This document shows positions 1 through 6,277 of a DNA stretch of 6,502 nucleotides, piece after piece (the first letter of the stretch is position 1; each line of letters opens with the position of its first letter). The DNA lies in NCBI GenBank assembly GCA_903916135.1, contig CAIWVT010000455.1, forward strand, positions 1 to 6,502. The letters run 5' to 3'. The notes beneath the pieces are model-generated. The model saw only the letters and a program-made list of their open reading frames with translations, was not told the origin of the DNA and made no database searches. The stretch comes from an uncultured bacterium. Lineage in GTDB: Bacteria; Bacteroidota; Bacteroidia; Bacteroidales; CAIWKO01. The translations under genes and the position numbers were made by a program.

Positions 1-126
1 ATAATATTTAGTCAGGTGCGCATAATATCTATTCAGGTGCGTATAATATTTAGTCAGGTGCGCATAATATTTAGTCAGGTGCGCATAATATCTACTTCGA
101 TGTGCATAATCCGTACTTCACCATTT
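1..126. repeat. 21-bp direct tandem repeat array, open at the left edge
   Basis: Six consecutive 21-bp units start at 1, 22, 43, 64, 85 and 106, each opening with ATAAT. Units 1, 3 and 4 are identical and carry the core TTTAGTCAGGTGCGC. Unit 2 differs from them at three positions, unit 5 at about six, and unit 6 keeps only the first bases and a TACTTC stretch shared with unit 5. Decay toward the right suggests an array edge, while the left end is cut by the window, so the true copy number is unknown. There are no unique spacers, so it is not a CRISPR. Because 21 is a multiple of three the array reads as an open frame with a VRIIFSQ-like repeat, which I take to be an artefact of the repeat. 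Function is unknown. Confidence 0.9.
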
Positions 127-246
127 CAAACCCTTGTCTCACAGCGTATCACTATGACCATAAATGACGCGAAACCAATGACTAATAATGACAACTAATG
201 ACCAAAAACAATAACGCATAGAAAATGACGCGCAGCAAATAACCTG

Positions 247-294
247 TCCCGTACACGTACTTGTCCCGCACATGAAATGTCGGGAGTGTCGGGA
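247..294. repeat. Nested hairpin element, left copy 1
   Basis: The outer stem pairs TCCCG (247-251) plus ACAC (253-256) with GTGT (286-289) plus CGGGA (290-294), with T252 bulged. The inner stem pairs TCCCG (264-268) plus ACAT (270-273) with ATGT (277-280) plus CGGGA (281-285), with C269 bulged and a GAA loop. Both stems therefore have the same 5+4 bp design with a single bulged base. The two 3' arms lie directly end to end, and the two 5' arms start 17 bases apart. There is no clear T-tract beside it on the minus strand, so it is not a typical intrinsic terminator of the minus-strand operon, though it could still block 3' exonucleases. It resembles a REP/BIME-like palindromic element; no associated transposase is in the window. 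Confidence 0.8.
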
Positions 295-328
295 TGACCA
301 ATTAAAATGACGCGCAGCAAATAACCTG

Positions 329-376
329 TCCCGTACACGTACTTGTCCCGCACATGAAATGTCGGGAGTGTCGGGA
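329..376. repeat. Nested hairpin element, left copy 2
   Basis: This is an identical copy of the element at 247-294, shifted by 82 bp, with the same outer (TCCCG/CGGGA plus ACAC/GTGT) and inner (TCCCG/CGGGA plus ACAT/ATGT, GAA loop) stems. It is the first hairpin met by transcripts leaving the minus-strand response regulator gene, 57 bases after the stop codon. Since both copies carry the same arms, alternative pairings between the two copies are also possible. Confidence 0.8.
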
Positions 377-432
377 TGACCATAAATGACGCGCAGCCAA
401 TGAACAATAACAATGCCGCGCAGCCAATGCCC

Positions 433-1092
433 CTAAATATCTACGATCTTATACTTTATCGCCATTTTTATCAACTCCACAGTGCTTTTCAGTTCAAGCT
501 TTTGCATGATATGATTTTTGTGCGATTCCACAGTGCGTTGGCTTATGAACAGTTTGTCGGCAATTTCAAGGTTGCTCAAGCCGCCGGCAAAATGTTTTAG
601 GATTTCTATTTCGCGCAATGTGAGGCGGTCTTCAAGGCGGTCGGGTTCAATATACGAGGTCTTGGCTTTTTGGATGTAGCTTTTTAAAATGACGCTCGAA
701 ATGGATTCGCTGTAATATTCTTGGTTGTTATACACCGCACGGATGGCGTCAATGATTTCTTTGCGCGTAGTGTTTTTGGGCAAATAACCTTTGGCTCCCG
801 ATTTGATAGCGTTGAAAATGAAATCTTCTCCGGTGTACATAGACAAAATGAGCACTTTGAGGTTGGGATAGGTCTCGCTAAGGAGTTTCGTGATTTCTAT
901 GCCCGACATTTCCGGCAGAGAAATATCCATGACGATGATGTCGGGATTTTGCAGCTTCAGTTTTTCGCGCAATTCGTTGTAGCTCGCGGCTTCGCTAATC
1001 ACGTCAATATCTTCCACATCGGTGAGCAGCGATTTGATGCCATCGCGCACAATTTGATGATCGTCAACTAGAATAATTTTTATCTTTTCCAT
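433..1092 (-). CDS. NarL/LuxR-family two-component response regulator
   Basis: This 219-residue protein has the usual length and order of a NarL/FixJ-type transcription factor. The N-terminal receiver domain (about 3-120) shows the acidic pair D10-D11, the phospho-acceptor D56 in MDISLPEMSG, the switch residue S84 and the conserved K106 in GYLPKN. The C-terminal LuxR helix-turn-helix (about 156-216) shows LTLREIEIL, then GLSNLEIADKLFISQRTVESH, whose second half is the recognition helix. All receiver residues needed for phosphorylation are present. It should be a DNA-binding cytoplasmic regulator phosphorylated by the kinase encoded just upstream; 11 bases separate the two genes, so they are one operon. 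The ATG at 1092 gives the exact family N-terminus; no Shine-Dalgarno sequence precedes it, only an A/T-rich leader. The target genes are not shown by the sequence; the divergent sugar kinase/glycosidase genes are a guess. The stop codon abuts repeat DNA. Confidence 0.95.
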   Translation of the reverse strand: MEKIKIILVDDHQIVRDGIKSLLTDVEDIDVISEAASYNELREKLKLQNPDIIVMDISLPEMSGIEITKLLSETYPNLKVLILSMYTGEDFIFNAIKSGAKGYLPKNTTRKEIIDAIRAVYNNQEYYSESISSVILKSYIQKAKTSYIEPDRLEDRLTLREIEILKHFAGGLSNLEIADKLFISQRTVESHKNHIMQKLELKSTVELIKMAIKYKIVDI

Positions 1093-1103
1093 TTCATTAT
1101 TTA

Positions 1104-2345
1104 TTAAGAGTTTATTGGCAGTTTAACAATAACTTCTGTTCCTTTTCCTAAATCGGAATTCACCTCAAACGTGCCACTGAGCATATTCACCCGTTCGCGC
1201 ATATTGTAAAGTCCATTGCCTACATATTTATAAGTCGCCTCAAATTTAAAACCTTTTCCGTTATCAGCAATTGATAAAACGATAAAATTTTCAATTTTTA
1301 ATATATTTACCGAAATCAAAGTGGCTTCTGCGTGTTTCACAGAGTTGTTCATCGCCTCTTGTGTAATGCGATAGAGATACATACAACATTTATCGCTGAG
1401 TTTTTCGTTTTTTAGATTTTTGCCTGCTTCAAACTCTATGTTGATGTTGGTATGTTCGGCAGTGTCTTTGCATAGATTGCGCAAAGCATTGATGATTCCG
1501 AATTCATAGAGACCGGCTGGCATCAAATCGTATGAGATACGCCTGATTTCGTCTATCGTTTTGTTGAACATCTTGCGCAAATCGTCAAGCTTCTTCTGAT
1601 TTTTTTCGGAATCAACTTCCACATTTTCTAATTTCAATTTCAACGCAATGAGCGATTGCCCCAAACCGTCGTGCAGTTCCCGTGCCAAACGTTGTCGTTC
1701 AATTTCCTGACCGTCAATAACCCAAGAAAGGCGCATCAAGCGTTCTTCACGCAATTGTTTCTCCACCAAAACACGTTTCGAAATGTCACGAATCACAGAG
1801 GCTTTCACCATTTTGCCTTCAAATTCAATCGCGCTTTCCTGCACCTCCACAAAGATTTTGCTACCGTCTTTTTTGATGGCTTGCGTTTCGTAAGTATAAG
1901 GGCGCAAAGGGATTTTGAAACCTGTGCCCGAGTGTCGCTCCTGAAAAATATTATACACATTCATCTTCATGATTTCCTTTTCGGAATAACCCGTCATGTT
2001 CCACATGGCTTGATTGATGAGGATAGGGATGCCGTTTTCGTGCAACACTATACCGTCGAACGTAGCTTTGTTGAAATGTTCCAAACGTTGTTCGCGCTCA
2101 ATCAGCTCGTCTGTTTGTTTTTTGATGCGTCCGCCAGTTTTCTTAAAAGATTCAGCCAAAGCACCAATCTCATCCTTAGAACGTATGTTCAAATTGTAAT
2201 TATAATTGCTTTCGCCAAAGTGGTCCAGTGCGTCTATCAGTTCTCGGATATTGTTTTTGATGCGACGCGTAACGATAAAATTCACCCCGAACCACAGCGC
2301 AGCAGCAAGCAATAAAAAAGCAAGACCGTAGAATAAAATCTCCAT
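1104..2345 (-). CDS. Membrane-anchored HAMP-PAS sensor histidine kinase (HisKA_3 type)
   Basis: With the ATG at 2345 the protein has 413 residues. Domains in order: one membrane helix (about 3-24), a HAMP-like linker (about 25-77), a PAS domain (about 89-191, with NQAMWNMTGYSEKEI), a HisKA_3 dimerisation/phospho-acceptor domain (about 205-280) with H225 in RQRLARELHDGLGQSL, and a HATPase_c domain (about 320-411). The ATPase boxes are visible: N-box ITQEAMNNSVKHA, G1 box DNGKGF (D361) and G2 box GNGLYNMRERV. This architecture pairs with NarL-type regulators, and the partner gene follows after 11 bases. There is almost no extracytoplasmic part, so the signal is probably read by the cytoplasmic PAS domain. 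The frame stays open to an ATG at 2414, which would add 23 basic residues. I prefer 2345 because a promoter-like sequence lies between the two starts and the membrane helix then sits at the N-terminus. The signal is unknown. Confidence 0.93.
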   Translation of the reverse strand: MEILFYGLAFLLLAAALWFGVNFIVTRRIKNNIRELIDALDHFGESNYNYNLNIRSKDEIGALAESFKKTGGRIKKQTDELIEREQRLEHFNKATFDGIVLHENGIPILINQAMWNMTGYSEKEIMKMNVYNIFQERHSGTGFKIPLRPYTYETQAIKKDGSKIFVEVQESAIEFEGKMVKASVIRDISKRVLVEKQLREERLMRLSWVIDGQEIERQRLARELHDGLGQSLIALKLKLENVEVDSEKNQKKLDDLRKMFNKTIDEIRRISYDLMPAGLYEFGIINALRNLCKDTAEHTNINIEFEAGKNLKNEKLSDKCCMYLYRITQEAMNNSVKHAEATLISVNILKIENFIVLSIADNGKGFKFEATYKYVGNGLYNMRERVNMLSGTFEVNSDLGKGTEVIVKLPINS

Positions 2346-2362
2346 AAAAACGTATTTTATGA

Positions 2363-2392
2363 CAAACCTACAATTTTTTTTCGTAAAACAAT
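2363..2392 (-). promoter_or_regulatory. Candidate Bacteroidota promoter for the kinase-regulator operon
   Basis: Read on the minus strand, TAGGTTTG (2370-2363) matches the Bacteroidota -7 consensus TAnnTTTG exactly, and ATTG (2392-2389) lies 18 bases upstream as a possible -33 box (consensus TTTG, usual spacing about 19-21). Transcription would begin near 2357-2360 and give a leader of roughly 12-15 bases before the ATG at 2345. It would exclude the longer start at 2414, which lies upstream of the promoter. Confidence 0.55.
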
Positions 2393-2441
2393 GCTTTCTT
2401 TGCGAAAAAATCAAAACAGTTTTATAATTTCGCCGAAAAAA
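2376..2441. promoter_or_regulatory. Repeated CGAAAAAA motifs in the divergent promoter region, possible operator
   Basis: The octamer CGAAAAAA occurs at 2403-2410 and 2434-2441, 31 bases apart (about three helical turns), and in inverted form (TTTTTTCG) at 2376-2383. The inverted copy falls inside the spacer of the minus-strand promoter candidate; the direct copies fall in the spacer and just after the -7 box of the plus-strand candidate. These are positions where a bound regulator could affect both directions. The region is very AT-rich, so chance occurrence is a real possibility, and I do not know which protein would bind. Confidence 0.3.
2399..2432 (+). promoter_or_regulatory. Weak candidate promoter for the sugar kinase gene
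   Basis: TTTG (2399-2402) and TAATTTCG (2425-2432) resemble the Bacteroidota -33 (TTTG) and -7 (TAnnTTTG) boxes, with one mismatch in the -7 box and a 22-base spacer, slightly longer than usual. The predicted start near 2436-2440 would leave a leader of under 20 bases before the ATG at 2456. No Shine-Dalgarno sequence is present; the leader is A-rich. Confidence 0.35.
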
Positions 2442-2455
2442 TAAAAATATATCTC

Positions 2456-3301
2456 ATGATTCTAATCGCCGACAGCGGATCAACAAAAACTCATTGGACT
2501 CTTTTAGAGTCTGATAACAAGGTCTCAAGCTACACAACCATCGGGTTGAATCCTCATCTGACCGATAGAGAAACTTTTTTTTCTACGCTGAAAAATAATT
2601 TTCAAATTATTAAAGAGCGTGTAACGCAAATTTATTTTTATGGTTCGGGATGTGTTTCAGAAATACAAGCAAATTTCGTAAAAGATATCCTGAAGATTTT
2701 TTTCAATTATGCAACCAACATTCAAGTCCAAAGTGACATCTTGGGGGCTGCTAAAGCCACCTTGGGCGACGATGAAGGTTATGTTGCCATATTGGGTACA
2801 GGTTCTGTTTGTGCTCACTATAATGGTGCTGAAATATGTAAGGTATCTCCATCTTTGGGCTATCTGATTGGTGACGATGGGAGCGGGGCAGCATTAGGGA
2901 AAGAACTTTTGAAAGCTTATTTTTATGGTTTGCTTCCACAGGAGCTTACGGAAAGTTTTTCAACGGAATATGACCTAAGACGCGAAACAATTCTTGAAAA
3001 CCTATACCACAAAGAACGACCGAATGTTTATTTGGCATCTTTTGCGCCATTTTTGAAAGACCATATCCATGATGAATCCATTGCAACCATAGTTTTCGAT
3101 AGTTTTAATGCGTTTTTTAAACACAGCATGAATAAAATAATTGAAGAAAAAAAATTACGGATTACTTTTGTTGGCTCCATAGCTTTCTATTTTAATGATA
3201 TTTTACAGGAAGTAGCCAAATCTAACAAGCTTCTTATACATGATATTCAAAAAGATCCGATCATTTCTTTATCAGCATATCATCAAAAACGCTTGTACTA
3301 A
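2456..3301 (+). CDS. BadF/BadG/BcrA-type ATPase, probable N-acetylglucosamine (or N-acetylmuramic acid) kinase
   Basis: This 281-residue protein belongs to the ASKHA (actin-like/hexokinase fold) sugar kinases of the BadF/BcrA group, and its size fits the short GlcNAc-kinase-like members of Bacteroidota. Visible motifs: the phosphate-1 loop IADSGSTKT (residues 4-12), the sugar-binding-type GLNPH (30-34), a likely catalytic Asp (D94) in QSDILGAA, the phosphate-2 loop AILGTGSV (111-118), the family block GYLIGDDGSGAALGKE (135-150), and a late ITFVGSIAF strand-loop (236-244) matching the adenosine site. It has no signal peptide and should act in the cytoplasm, transferring phosphate from ATP to an amino sugar. 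The next gene, 39 bases downstream on the same strand, encodes an exported NagZ-like glycosidase that would produce such a sugar, which supports a role in cell-wall sugar recycling. The choice between GlcNAc and MurNAc as substrate cannot be made from sequence. Confidence 0.85.
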   Translation: MILIADSGSTKTHWTLLESDNKVSSYTTIGLNPHLTDRETFFSTLKNNFQIIKERVTQIYFYGSGCVSEIQANFVKDILKIFFNYATNIQVQSDILGAAKATLGDDEGYVAILGTGSVCAHYNGAEICKVSPSLGYLIGDDGSGAALGKELLKAYFYGLLPQELTESFSTEYDLRRETILENLYHKERPNVYLASFAPFLKDHIHDESIATIVFDSFNAFFKHSMNKIIEEKKLRITFVGSIAFYFNDILQEVAKSNKLLIHDIQKDPIISLSAYHQKRLY

Positions 3302-3302
3302 A

Positions 3303-3334
3303 TTGCTTTAATTTCTAATTTAATCTTATCTTTG
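3303..3334 (+). promoter_or_regulatory. Candidate promoter directly before the GH3 fusion gene
   Basis: TATCTTTG (3327-3334) matches the Bacteroidota -7 consensus TAnnTTTG exactly, and TTG (3303-3305) lies 21 bases upstream as a -33 box. The -7 box ends only six bases before the ATG at 3341, so transcription from it would start at or next to the start codon and give a leaderless or nearly leaderless mRNA. The gene could also be co-transcribed with the kinase gene 39 bases upstream. Confidence 0.45.
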
Positions 3335-3340
3335 TTGAAT

Positions 3341-6277
3341 ATGATAAATTTAAAAACGTTACTCCTGCTGGTATTGCCTTTGCTTAGTCTTGTATTTCCC
3401 ATCCATGATAAAGTAAATATTCCGCCCGATGAACCCGCCAAAGCAACCCACTGGGCTGATTCAGTGATGCGAAAACTCACTCCCGACGAACGCCTTGCTC
3501 AATTGTTTATGGTTGCTGCTTATTCTAACAAAAATTTAGAAGCCAACCATGAAGTTACGGAGCAAATCCTGAAATATAATATTGGTGGAGTAATCTTTTT
3601 TCAAGGAGGTCCGGCAACCCAAGCACGATACACAAACTATTGGCAATCCATAGCCAAGACGCCATTATTTATTGCCATTGATGGCGAATGGGGCTTAGGA
3701 ATGCGCCTCAAAGACAGTACCGTTTCTTTTCCAAAACAAATGACCTTGGGAGCAATTCAAGATAATAAATTGATTTATCAGATGGGTGAAGAAATTGCAA
3801 ACCAATGCAAACGTATGGGTATTCAGATTAATTTTGCTCCCGATGCTGATATAAACTCCAACCCAAAGAATCCTGTTATCAATTACAGATCATTTGGCGA
3901 AGATCGAAACAATGTAGCATCCAAAGCATTGGCATATATGAAAGGCATGCAAGATAGGGGAGTTCTGTCAACTGCAAAACATTTTCCCGGTCATGGCGAC
4001 ACCGACAAAGATTCGCATAAAACTTTGCCAACAATTTCTCATTCAAAGGAAATCATTGACAGCATTGATCTTTTTCCGTTTAAAGAACTGATTCGCAATA
4101 ACATTTCTTCTGTGATGATAGCTCATTTATTTGTTCCTGCCTTAGACACAACTGCGAATCAACCGTCCTCTCTATCCCGAAAAGTGGTTCATGATTTATT
4201 AATCCAACAATTAGGTTTTAAAGGCTTAGTCGTTACAGATGCCTTAGGAATGAAAGGAATAAGCGAAAAAGCAGCCCCCGGTGAATTGGAATTGAAGGCA
4301 TTATTAGCAGGCAATGATATACTGCTAATGCCAGATAATATGCCACTTGCGATGGATTATATTAAAAATGCTATCGCAACGGGTTTAATTACTCAAGAGA
4401 GAATTGATAGTTCATGTCGGAAGATTTTAATCAATAAGTACAAGGCGGGACTGTTTCATCGGAAGCCAATTGACCTTAAAAATATCTATAGCGATTTGAA
4501 TAATAGACAGTCGAGCATCATCAACCTTGGTTTGCATGAGGCATCAATCACCATTCTTAAAAATAATTACGCAATATTACCATTGAAAAACCTCGAAAAT
4601 CAAAAGATTGCCTCTATTTCATTCAATACCTTAGATAGCAATAATGCTTTCGATTCGACTCTTGATAATTATGCTCCTATACAACATTTTTATTTTGGTA
4701 AAGATTTTAAAGCAGAACAAATACCTGATTTAAAACAAAAACTTTTAGCAAAGAATCTTTTAATTATCACCATCAATCAAACTTCCAATTCAGGTGCTGA
4801 TAACTATGGCTTATCTGATGACATTCTATCATTTATAAATGAAATGAAACCAAGCAAACGCATCATTATAAACCTCCTTGCCAACCCATATTCTTTGGTG
4901 AACCTTACGGATACAAGTAAATTAAGTGCTATTTTGGTAGGCTATCAAAGCAATAGTTTTTCTCAGCACGCTTCAGCGGAGGCAATCTTTGGAGGCAGTA
5001 GTGTAAATGGCAAACTGCCTGTAACGGCTTCTCCATTTTTTCCATTGAATACTGGATACGCAACAGATAAAATCCGCTTAGGATATTCATTTTTAGAGCG
5101 CGTAGAAATGAAAAATCTTATTCTTAATAAGATAGATTCTATAGCAAATAAAGGCGTTAAAGACACAATTTTCCCCGGCTGTCAGATTTTAGTTGCAAAA
5201 GATGGCTTGGTTGTTTATCATAAATCCTTTGGCTATCATACGTATGAGAAACAAATGCCTGTAAAAAACAGCGACTTATACGACATTGCATCCATAACAA
5301 AAATTGCAGCAACCACTATTTCAATCATGAAGCTTTATGAAGAAGGCAAAATTAATATTGATTCCTGCCTCGTGAAATATTTACCTGAAATAGTTGGTTC
5401 CAATAAAGCAAACATCATTATTAAAGACCTAATGACCCACCAAGCCAAGCTAAAAGCTTGGATTCCGTTCTATAAAACAACACTAATTAATGGAAAACCT
5501 GACACTTCCATTTATCATACTCATAAATCAGTACGATTCTCAAATCGTGTTGCAGAAAATCTTTATATCAGGAACAATTATCAGGATACAATTTTAAAAT
5601 CCATAATTCAATCAGAACTTCGTAGCTCTAATGCATATACTTATAGCGATTTAGGATTCTATTTACTCAAAGTAATCATTGAACGCTATGTAAATGAGAG
5701 TATCGCCAACTATGTGAAAGAAAAATTCTACGATCCACTTGGCTTAACAACTATGTGCTACCAACCTCGAAACTACTTTGATTTATCTAGAATAATTCCT
5801 TCTGAAATTGACACAAACTATAGAAAACAGACGCTGCAAGGTGATGTTAACGATCAAGGAGCCGCTATGTTAGATGGAATAGGAGGTCATGCAGGCATTT
5901 TTTCAAACTCAAATGATATGGCTATCCTATTACAAATGCTTTTACAAAAAGGTCAGTATGGTGGTGATATTTTCTTTACTCCAGAAACAGTTACTAAGTT
6001 CACTTCCTATCAATTTGACAAAAATAGGAGGGGGCTTGGCTTTGACAAACCAGCACGGGAAAAAGGTCAAGACGGACCAACCTGCGAAGAAGCCTCATCT
6101 GAAAGTTATGGTCATCAAGGCTTTACCGGCACTTATGTTTGGGTTGATCCAAAGCACCAATTGGTTTATGTCTTTTTATCCAATCGAACTTATCCATCTT
6201 CTGTGAACAATAAGTTGTTATCATCTGGAATACGAACCAAGATTCAGAAGATTATATATCAAGCGATTGAAAAATAG
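3341..6277 (+). CDS. nagZ: Exported GH3 beta-N-acetylglucosaminidase (NagZ-like) fused to a beta-lactamase-family serine hydrolase
   Basis: The protein has 978 residues from the ATG. Residues 1 to about 22 form a signal peptide or anchor (hydrophobic core LLLLVLPLLSLVF, no lipobox Cys), so it acts in the periplasm or outside. Residues about 41-370 are a GH3 barrel with the NagZ signature KHFPGHGDTDKDSH: D224 and H226 are the expected acid/base dyad and D300 in VVTDALGM the nucleophile. Residues about 387-575 form the GH3 C-terminal alpha/beta domain (ending near GKLPVTAS). Residues about 590-975 are a class C beta-lactamase/PBP-type domain with S651-I-T-K654, Y768-S-D and H925-Q-G. NagZ-type enzymes remove GlcNAc from peptidoglycan fragments; the second domain's substrate (peptide, amide or ester) is unknown. 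This fusion and length are known in Bacteroidota, so both halves look intact. An in-frame TTG at 3332 would add three residues; the ATG is preferred. Confidence 0.93.
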   Translation: MINLKTLLLLVLPLLSLVFPIHDKVNIPPDEPAKATHWADSVMRKLTPDERLAQLFMVAAYSNKNLEANHEVTEQILKYNIGGVIFFQGGPATQARYTNYWQSIAKTPLFIAIDGEWGLGMRLKDSTVSFPKQMTLGAIQDNKLIYQMGEEIANQCKRMGIQINFAPDADINSNPKNPVINYRSFGEDRNNVASKALAYMKGMQDRGVLSTAKHFPGHGDTDKDSHKTLPTISHSKEIIDSIDLFPFKELIRNNISSVMIAHLFVPALDTTANQPSSLSRKVVHDLLIQQLGFKGLVVTDALGMKGISEKAAPGELELKALLAGNDILLMPDNMPLAMDYIKNAIATGLITQERIDSSCRKILINKYKAGLFHRKPIDLKNIYSDLNNRQSSIINLGLHEASITILKNNYAILPLKNLENQKIASISFNTLDSNNAFDSTLDNYAPIQHFYFGKDFKAEQIPDLKQKLLAKNLLIITINQTSNSGADNYGLSDDILSFINEMKPSKRIIINLLANPYSLVNLTDTSKLSAILVGYQSNSFSQHASAEAIFGGSSVNGKLPVTASPFFPLNTGYATDKIRLGYSFLERVEMKNLILNKIDSIANKGVKDTIFPGCQILVAKDGLVVYHKSFGYHTYEKQMPVKNSDLYDIASITKIAATTISIMKLYEEGKINIDSCLVKYLPEIVGSNKANIIIKDLMTHQAKLKAWIPFYKTTLINGKPDTSIYHTHKSVRFSNRVAENLYIRNNYQDTILKSIIQSELRSSNAYTYSDLGFYLLKVIIERYVNESIANYVKEKFYDPLGLTTMCYQPRNYFDLSRIIPSEIDTNYRKQTLQGDVNDQGAAMLDGIGGHAGIFSNSNDMAILLQMLLQKGQYGGDIFFTPETVTKFTSYQFDKNRRGLGFDKPAREKGQDGPTCEEASSESYGHQGFTGTYVWVDPKHQLVYVFLSNRTYPSSVNNKLLSSGIRTKIQKIIYQAIEK

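Larger units (their letters stand above)
222..382. repeat. Two perfect 79-bp direct copies, 82-bp period
   Basis: Positions 222-300 and 304-382 are identical over 79 bp, separated by ATT. Each copy begins AAAATGACGCGCAGC, contains the nested hairpin element and ends TGACCA. Perfect identity points to a recent tandem duplication or to homogenisation between copies. The open frames crossing the unit on both strands owe their length to the duplication and have no recognisable domain, so I do not call a gene. Confidence 0.95.
154..430. repeat. Mosaic of short repeated motifs downstream of the response regulator gene
   Basis: This non-coding stretch is built from a few recurring modules. The 18-bp word ATGACCATAAATGACGCG occurs at 154-171 and again at 376-393. 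TGACCA occurs at 155, 199, 295 and 377. ATGACGCGCAGC occurs at 225, 307 and 386, and the variant ATGCCGCGCAGCCAATG ends at 429. Between these lie two copies of a hairpin element, annotated separately. The last module ends only about three bases from the stop codon of the response regulator gene, so the minus-strand operon would be transcribed directly into this repeat DNA. No believable protein is encoded here on either strand. Confidence 0.75.

Noticed and set aside
16..198. 60-codon plus-strand open frame with repeated VRIIFSQ units
   Set aside because: It is open only because the 21-bp repeat length is a multiple of three; no domain, and it then runs through unrelated motif DNA.
195..413. 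72-codon minus-strand open frame across the 79-bp duplication
   Set aside because: Its length comes from the duplicated hairpin unit and the two halves repeat each other only as a by-product; no recognisable fold or start context.
1..430. CRISPR array or iteron-type replication origin
   Set aside because: The 21-bp units have no spacers and the 79-bp units are separated by three bases, so CRISPR is excluded. No rep gene, DnaA box or partition gene is visible, so an origin cannot be supported.
721..1071. 116-codon plus-strand open frame opposite the response regulator gene
   Set aside because: Antisense shadow of the receiver domain coding sequence.
1656..2315. 219-codon plus-strand open frame opposite the histidine kinase gene
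   Set aside because: Antisense shadow of a well-supported kinase with all its motifs; the translation has no domain-like pattern.
3332..3340. TTG at 3332 as start of the GH3 fusion
   Set aside because: It overlaps the -7 promoter-like box and adds only three residues; the ATG at 3341 gives a normal signal peptide start.
3341..3420. Lipoprotein signal on the GH3 fusion
   Set aside because: No cysteine follows the hydrophobic stretch, so there is no lipobox; an ordinary signal peptide or N-terminal anchor is more likely.
5889..6206. 105-codon plus-strand frame inside the GH3 fusion gene
   Set aside because: Out-of-frame overlap with the serine hydrolase domain, which is intact up to its HQG motif; no support for an overlapping gene.
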